From assembly GCF_937999985.1 (NCBI RefSeq), contig NZ_CALLDG010000177.1, positions 1-7,090 of the forward strand: 7,090 nt of DNA. Direction: 5' to 3'. This DNA comes from an uncultured Corynebacterium sp. (GTDB taxonomy: Bacteria > Actinomycetota > Actinomycetes > Mycobacteriales > Mycobacteriaceae). The position numbers were made by a program, and so were the translations under genes. Below, one piece after another: positions 1-4,800 of the stretch. The notes under the pieces were generated by a model. That model had not been told where the DNA came from. It saw only the letters and a program-made list of their open reading frames with translations, and searched no databases. The stretch's first letter is position 1. The number at the start of each line of letters is the position of its first letter.

Positions 1-650
1 AGGGGGCGCTGAACGGCAACGTCGGCGCGGGGTTGGGCGCCTCTGCCGGCGCGTTGAAGGGCGGCTTTGGGCAGGCCAGCGCCGTGTTCCCGGAAGGTAC
101 CCCGCTGGCGGGAGTGACTGTGGCCGTGGGAATTGTGGTGAACCCGCAGGGCGCGGTTTTCGACCCGGCGACCGGCCTGCCGTGGGGAATCGCTGCGGAG
201 CTGAACGGGGAGTTTGCCCGATATGGGCTGGTCGACGGCCTGGTTGATGGTGAGCCGGTGGGGGCTGAGGGCGTCAAAAGTCTAAAGAGCAAGAACCTGC
301 TCGGCACGAAGATCACGGCGGAGATGCTGGCTCCGAAGCTCAATACGACGATCGGAGTGGTGGCGACCGATGCGCCGCTGACGAAGGCGCAGGCCAAGAG
401 GCTGGCGCTGGCGGGACACGACGGGATCGCGCGGGCGATTCGGCCGGCACACATGCCGATGGATGGAGACACACTGTTTGCGATGGCGACGGGTGAGCAC
501 GGTGCGGGGGCGGCTGTGGACGACATTGGCATGAGCCTGCTTTCGGCGGTCGCGGCCAACACGGTGGAGCGGGCAATCATGCATGCCGTCTTGGCAGCGG
601 AGTCGGCCTTCGGTGTGCCGAGCTGGCGCGAAGTAGTGAAAGGGACGTAA
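1..650 (+). CDS. P1 (S58/DmpA/NylC-like) family peptidase, 3' part
   Basis: The frame is open from base 3 to the TAA at 648-650 and runs off the left edge. About 215 residues are visible of a family usually near 340-380, so the true start is outside the window; the TTG at 33 is internal. These are N-terminal-nucleophile hydrolases that cut themselves into alpha and beta chains. Visible are GNVGAG followed by LKGGFGQAS, VNPQG, then LNTTIGVVATDAPLTKAQ and MDGDTLFAMATG. Compared with nylon-oligomer hydrolase NylC (K189, N219, T267, D306, D308, from memory), candidates are Lys at 57-59, Asn at 141-143, Thr at 345-347, and Asp at 462-464 and 468-470. The Thr-to-Asp spacings of 39 and 41 residues match NylC exactly. 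Self-cleavage is predicted between the Asn at 342-344 and the Thr at 345-347, leaving a beta chain of about 101 residues. The natural substrate is unknown; an aminopeptidase or amidase role is inferred. The gene ends 6 bp before murI, suggesting one transcript. Confidence 0.9.
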   Translation, partial: GALNGNVGAGLGASAGALKGGFGQASAVFPEGTPLAGVTVAVGIVVNPQGAVFDPATGLPWGIAAELNGEFARYGLVDGLVDGEPVGAEGVKSLKSKNLLGTKITAEMLAPKLNTTIGVVATDAPLTKAQAKRLALAGHDGIARAIRPAHMPMDGDTLFAMATGEHGAGAAVDDIGMSLLSAVAANTVERAIMHAVLAAESAFGVPSWREVVKGT

Positions 651-656
651 TGAAAG

Positions 657-1523
657 GTGAGTGCCGTGGCTGGGGCTGCTGAGGGTGCTGAGGGTAACGT
701 ACAGGCGGAACAGGCAAACAATGCGCCGATCGGAGTGTTTGATTCGGGGGTAGGTGGGCTGACTGTGGCGCGCGCCATTGTTGACCAGCTGCCACACGAG
801 AACCTGGTGTACATCGGGGACACGGCTAACACGCCCTACGGTGACAAGCCGCTGGCGCAGGTGCGCGAGCTTTCGATCAGGATTGCAGACACTCTGGCGG
901 AGCGCGGCTGCAAGATGATTGTGGTGGCGTGCAACTCTGCCTCGTCGGCGTTTATTCGCGACGCGAGGGAGAGGTATTCCATTCCGGTGGTTGAAGTGAT
1001 TCTGCCTGCGGTGCGGCGCGCGGCGGCGGCGACTCGCAACGGCAAGATCGGAGTGATCGGCACCCAGGCGACGGTGAGCAGTAGGTCCTACCAGGATCTT
1101 TTCGCAGCGATTCCGGGAGTTGAGGCGTACGCGCAGGCCTGCCCGCAGTTCGTGCCTTTTGTGGAGCGTGGCATGACCAGCGGGCGGCAGTTGATGGGGC
1201 TGGCGGAGAACTACCTGGCGCCGCTGAAAGCCCAGGGGGTAGATACCGTGGTGCTGGGGTGCACGCATTATCCGTTGCTGACCGGGGTGGTGCAGCTGGT
1301 GATGGGGGAAGATGTCACGCTGATTAATAGCGCGGAGGAGACAGCGAAGACCGTGTATCGCACGCTGGCGGAGCAGGATCTGCTGGCGGATGAAGATTCG
1401 GAGCGGACAGTGAATCTTTCTTTCGAGTCGACGGGTGACCCACAGAGGTTTGCGAAGTTGGCTGGGAGGTTCCTGGGGCCGGCGATTAGCTCCGTGTCTC
1501 AGATTCCGGAGATGGTGCGCTAG
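657..1523 (+). CDS. murI: Glutamate racemase
   Basis: Interconverts L- and D-glutamate without cofactor in the cytoplasm, supplying D-Glu for the peptidoglycan stem peptide (used by MurD). The 288 residues fit the family's usual 265-290 once a short N-terminal extension is allowed. PIGVFDSGVGGLTVARAI lies at residues 24-41, with the conserved Asp29-Ser30; YIGDTANTPYGDK follows at 52-64. The two catalytic cysteines are Cys92 in VVACNSASSA (bases 930-932) and Cys202 in VLGCTHYPLL (bases 1260-1262), with the partner His204. The protein appears intact and complete. The start is uncertain: GTG at 657 gives the longest form, but AAAGGTGAG at 653-661 looks like a Shine-Dalgarno site and would serve GTG at 666 with normal spacing, making a protein three residues shorter. 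The first 20 or so residues are Ala/Glu-rich and lie before the conserved fold. It follows the P1 peptidase gene by 6 bp; in mycobacteria murI lies in the same neighbourhood as a P1-family gene. Confidence 0.97.
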   Translation: MSAVAGAAEGAEGNVQAEQANNAPIGVFDSGVGGLTVARAIVDQLPHENLVYIGDTANTPYGDKPLAQVRELSIRIADTLAERGCKMIVVACNSASSAFIRDARERYSIPVVEVILPAVRRAAAATRNGKIGVIGTQATVSSRSYQDLFAAIPGVEAYAQACPQFVPFVERGMTSGRQLMGLAENYLAPLKAQGVDTVVLGCTHYPLLTGVVQLVMGEDVTLINSAEETAKTVYRTLAEQDLLADEDSERTVNLSFESTGDPQRFAKLAGRFLGPAISSVSQIPEMVR

Positions 1524-1526
1524 CGC
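1517..1526. repeat. 10-bp perfect palindrome across the murI stop codon
   Basis: GCGCTAGCGC reads the same on both strands and contains the murI stop TAG. It is followed by TTAAGGTTTTCTTA (1527-1540), which could form only a 4-bp A/T-rich stem. Neither is a convincing intrinsic terminator: the palindrome has no loop and no U-tract follows. Read-through from murI or Rho-dependent ending therefore remains possible. Confidence 0.4.
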
Positions 1527-1587
1527 TTAAGGTTTTCTTATGTGGAGGTAAACGGGGGGTTTGGTGCTTATGGAACCATTTTTCTGG

Positions 1588-1617
1588 TTGAACTTGGACC
1601 ATTAATACGGTTAAACT
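1588..1617 (+). promoter_or_regulatory. Candidate promoter of the surface protein gene
   Basis: In the relatively AT-rich gap between murI and the surface protein gene, TTGAAC (1588-1593) could be a -35 element, and TAAACT (1612-1617) a -10 element, with an 18-bp spacer. This would start transcription near 1624 and leave a leader of roughly 125 nt. The -35 half overlaps the small inverted repeat AACCA (1574-1578) / TGGTT (1585-1589). The similar strings TGGAACCATT (1571-1580) and TGGACCATT (1595-1603, first base read as T) flank it, so a regulator site is conceivable. A second -35-like TTGACT at 1641-1646 has no good -10 partner at normal spacing. The assignment rests only on consensus matching. 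Confidence 0.35.
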
Positions 1618-1655
1618 ATTTGCGTGCTCTTAGGCTGTTTTTGACTTATTGAACT

Positions 1656-1723
1656 GAGTTTTGGTGAGTTTTCAGCCTTTAGTAAGCGCCTGGCCTGCTA
1701 GGGATCTGACAAGAGGTAGGCGC
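1656..1723 (+). promoter_or_regulatory. Leader region with short direct and inverted repeats
   Basis: The leader holds two copies of TGAGTTTT ten bases apart (1655-1662 and 1665-1672), about one helical turn. Further down, GCGCC (1686-1690) can pair with GGCGC (1719-1723) to form a stem around a 28-nt loop just upstream of the Shine-Dalgarno site. These could be an operator and an mRNA structure affecting translation, but both are short and could arise by chance. No known riboswitch class was recognised. Confidence 0.2.
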
Positions 1724-1734
1724 ACTTTAGCTTC

Positions 1735-1742
1735 AGGAAGGA
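1735..1742 (+). promoter_or_regulatory. Shine-Dalgarno site of the surface protein gene
   Basis: AGGAAGGA ends 7 bases before the ATG at 1750, a strong and well-spaced ribosome binding site. Together with a signal peptide beginning directly at that ATG, and an in-frame TGA at 1744-1746 just upstream, it fixes the start of the long reading frame. Confidence 0.8.
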
Positions 1743-1749
1743 CTGAGGG

Positions 1750-1884
1750 ATGAACTCCTCTAAGAACAAGGTTTCACGGCGGAATGTGCGTACGGGTGTA
1801 GCTGCACTGTCCGCCATCACTCTCGCGCTGGGTTCGCTCAGCATCTTTGCTCCCAATGATTTCGCGCCCGAGGCCACCGCAGCC
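1750..1884 (+). other. Signal peptide region of the surface protein
   Basis: Residues 1-45. A basic start (Lys5, Lys7, Arg10, Arg11, Arg14) is followed by a hydrophobic stretch at about residues 17-36 (VAALSAITLALGSLSIFA) and a probable signal peptidase I site after Thr-Ala-Ala (Ala45/Thr46); other alanines nearby are possible. There is no YSIRK motif. SRRNVR at residues 9-14 resembles a twin-arginine motif only loosely, so Sec export is more likely. Confidence 0.8.
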
Positions 1885-4800
1885 ACGTTCACTGGCGGCA
1901 TCCGCGACAAGTCCGGTGCTGTGGAGAAGGACGCCCAGCAGGCGTCCGACCTGCCGGCCGGGTCGTGTGTTGTTGAGGAGAGTTCTCCGAGCGGCAGCCA
2001 GGCAGGTTTCAGCTGGAACACCATGGAGCCGAGTGCGACCAGCCCCGACAAGAAAGCTTGGGGTCTGAGTGTCTCCTTTGATAACTCGAAGGACCGCACA
2101 TTCGCCGATTGGTACTTCACCAATACGGGGAACCTTGGCGCACTCTTGAATACCGGCGAGGTGCCTTCCATGGAGGCCGGCCAGACCTTCCTTGACAAGA
2201 GCGTCACTCACAAGGCCGACGAAAGCATCGTCATTGATGGTTTTCGCGTACAACGAAACCTGAATATCTTCGCAGAGCTGACCGATGAGAAAGTCAAGCA
2301 ATTCGCTTCGGCCACTGCCGACAATCCCGTGCGCTACGCCTGGCAGGGGAACTACACGAAGGACCATAGTGGCAACCTCTATGCCACGCAAGGTTCCAGC
2401 TCGGCATTCGGCGCTACTGTAAACCCGTGGCCGAGCGAGAACATCGAATGTAACCCGATCACGGTTTCGTGGGAGACTGCTGAGGTATCTGAGAAGCATG
2501 TGATCGTCCCTGGTGAGGAAACCAAGGTCGGTACCGTCAACATTCCTGCTGTGCAGAACGGCGGTACGGACGACTCGATGTCCCGCATGGTCGTGGAAGC
2601 TTACGACGGCAACGGCAAGTTCATCGGCACCACAGACCCAGAAGCCTCCGGCGGTGAGCAGCTGCTGCGAATCGACGAAGCGACCGGCGACATCTACTTC
2701 ACCTGGCCTGAGTACCGCGGTACCGACCTGGCGACCGACAAGAACGTGAACTTCTCCGTTCTGGCGAAGCCACGTACCGTTGACCAGCTCCAGAATGCCG
2801 TTGAAAACAACATCGGCGAAGAAGGCAAGACCTTCGACAGTTCGAATTCGCTGACGCGCTATAACACGGCGAACGTGATCGACTCGAAGGCGTTCTCTTT
2901 GGACGACACCGAGTACCACGACCCGAAGTATGACAAGACCGACGCCTCAATTATCTCGGGTGTAGACAGTGAGACCGGTCCTCTCGCCACTGAGCCGCAG
3001 CAGGTGACCTTTACCCAGACCCCGGACCTGATCAAGGATCTGGCGAAGAAGAAGGGCGACGACGGCTTCGAGGCCAAGGTTTCCCTCGACGAGAAGTACG
3101 TCTATGACGGCTGGACCGTCGAGATGGACGAGGACTACAACGTCACCGTCACCGCTCCGGAGAACCCGAAGCCGGGTACGTTCGCGCGCCCTGTCGTAAC
3201 AGTGGAGTACTCCAACGGTTCCACGGATAGGCTTGAGCTGCTCGTGGTTGTCGACCCGAACAACACGCAGGTCACTGACCTGGTGCGCCCGGGCCTAACT
3301 AAGGGCACCATCGGTGACGACCTCACCGCCCAGGTGGGTACCAAGTCCATCATGAAGGGCCACAAGCCGGTCCACCCAGCTAAGTTCGAGGTCGACCCGT
3401 CCACTGTCCCTGAAGGTTGGACCGTCACCGTTGATGAGACGGGCAGGGTCACCGCGAAGGCGGACGACACCGTTGCACCGGGCACCATCATCACCCCGCT
3501 GGTGAAGGCGACCTACCCGGACCAGACCACGGACGAGATCGAGACTCAGTTCCAGGCGATCGTGGACATCAAGATCCCCGATTACGACACGGTGACCAAC
3601 AAGCCTACGGCGAAGGTGAGCCTGAAGCCGAAGCTCCCGGAGCGCGGCCTGAGCGGTAACACGACCGATGAAGCACCGAAGCGCTACACGTTTGAGGGTG
3701 GTAAGACCGAATACACCGTCACGGATGACAGCGGTACGTGGACCGTCAAGATCGATGAGAACACTGGTGAAATCACCACTACGATTCCGAAGACCGCGCC
3801 CGAAGGATACATCCTGGACGTTCCGGTTCTTGCCTACTACGACAACACCGACAAGCCGCAGCAAGTGAAGGGCAGCGTCGTTGTTCTAAAGAGCGACATT
3901 GCACCGACCTATGATGTTCAGGTTACTGGCCCGAACCAATCTGTAGAGCACCATGTCGAGGATGCCCCGAAGGGATCGAAGTTTTCCTTTGGCAAGAACG
4001 ACGATGGAACGCCGATCACCGAGCAGGACGTCGACGGCTGGAAGTACAAGATCGACCCGAGCACTGGTGTCGTGACCTCCACCCCACCGGCGGATTCTAA
4101 ACCGGGTGATAAGAAGACCATTAGCGTCACGGTTGAAACCCCGGATGGCTCCACCCCGAGAGTCCCCGTGACCACCGTGGTGAAGCTGACTAACAACTGG
4201 GAAGCGGATCCGTCTTACCCGGTTGAGACGGTGTACCCAGGCGAAACGGCGACGCTTCCGGTTGCCCTGGAAAAGCCGGACAACGTCAACGTTGCAAAGG
4301 ACAACCCCTACAAGGTGGGCAAGGTTCCGGCTGGGTGGACCGTCAGCATTGACGACAATGGCAAGATCACCGCAACCGCACCCGCGGACGCCAAGCCGGG
4401 TGACCAAGTCAAGATTCCAGTCACTGTGACCTACGAAGATGGCTCCACGGATACCGCTTACGGTGTCGTGAACGTTGTTGACGTTCCGACGCGCGAAGTT
4501 CCGTTCGACGTCGAGTACAAGTATGACGACACCGTCCCGGCCGGCACCTACAAGGTTGAAACCGAGGGTAAGCCGGGCGCGGAGAAGCAGAACAAGGACG
4601 GTACGTGGGAGCAGACCACGGCCCCGGTTAACGAAGTCGTTGTCGTCGGTACCAAGCCCGCCAAGAGCGCCAAGGAAGTCACCTGGACGGTTCCGATCCC
4701 TTACCCGACCGAGGTTCGCGAGAACCCGGAGCTGAAGCCTGGTGAAACCAAAGTTGTTCAGGAAGGCGTGAACGGCGAGAAGACCTACACCGCTAAGTTC

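Noticed and set aside
282..1268. 328-codon open frame on the minus strand across the P1 peptidase and murI
   Set aside because: It spans two well-identified genes on the other strand, and its Arg/His-rich composition is typical of an antisense frame in GC-rich DNA.
1517..1540. Intrinsic terminator after murI
   Set aside because: The palindrome has no loop, the following stem is 4 bp and A/T-rich, and no U-run follows.
1750..1800. Tat (twin-arginine) export signal
   Set aside because: SRRNVRT has paired arginines but lacks the Phe/Leu-Lys part of the motif, and a large modular adhesin is more typical of Sec export.
1774..2919. 381-codon open frame on the minus strand
   Set aside because: It is antisense to the signal peptide and head region, which are well supported by a Shine-Dalgarno site and an unbroken 1780-codon frame. 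No domain was recognised.
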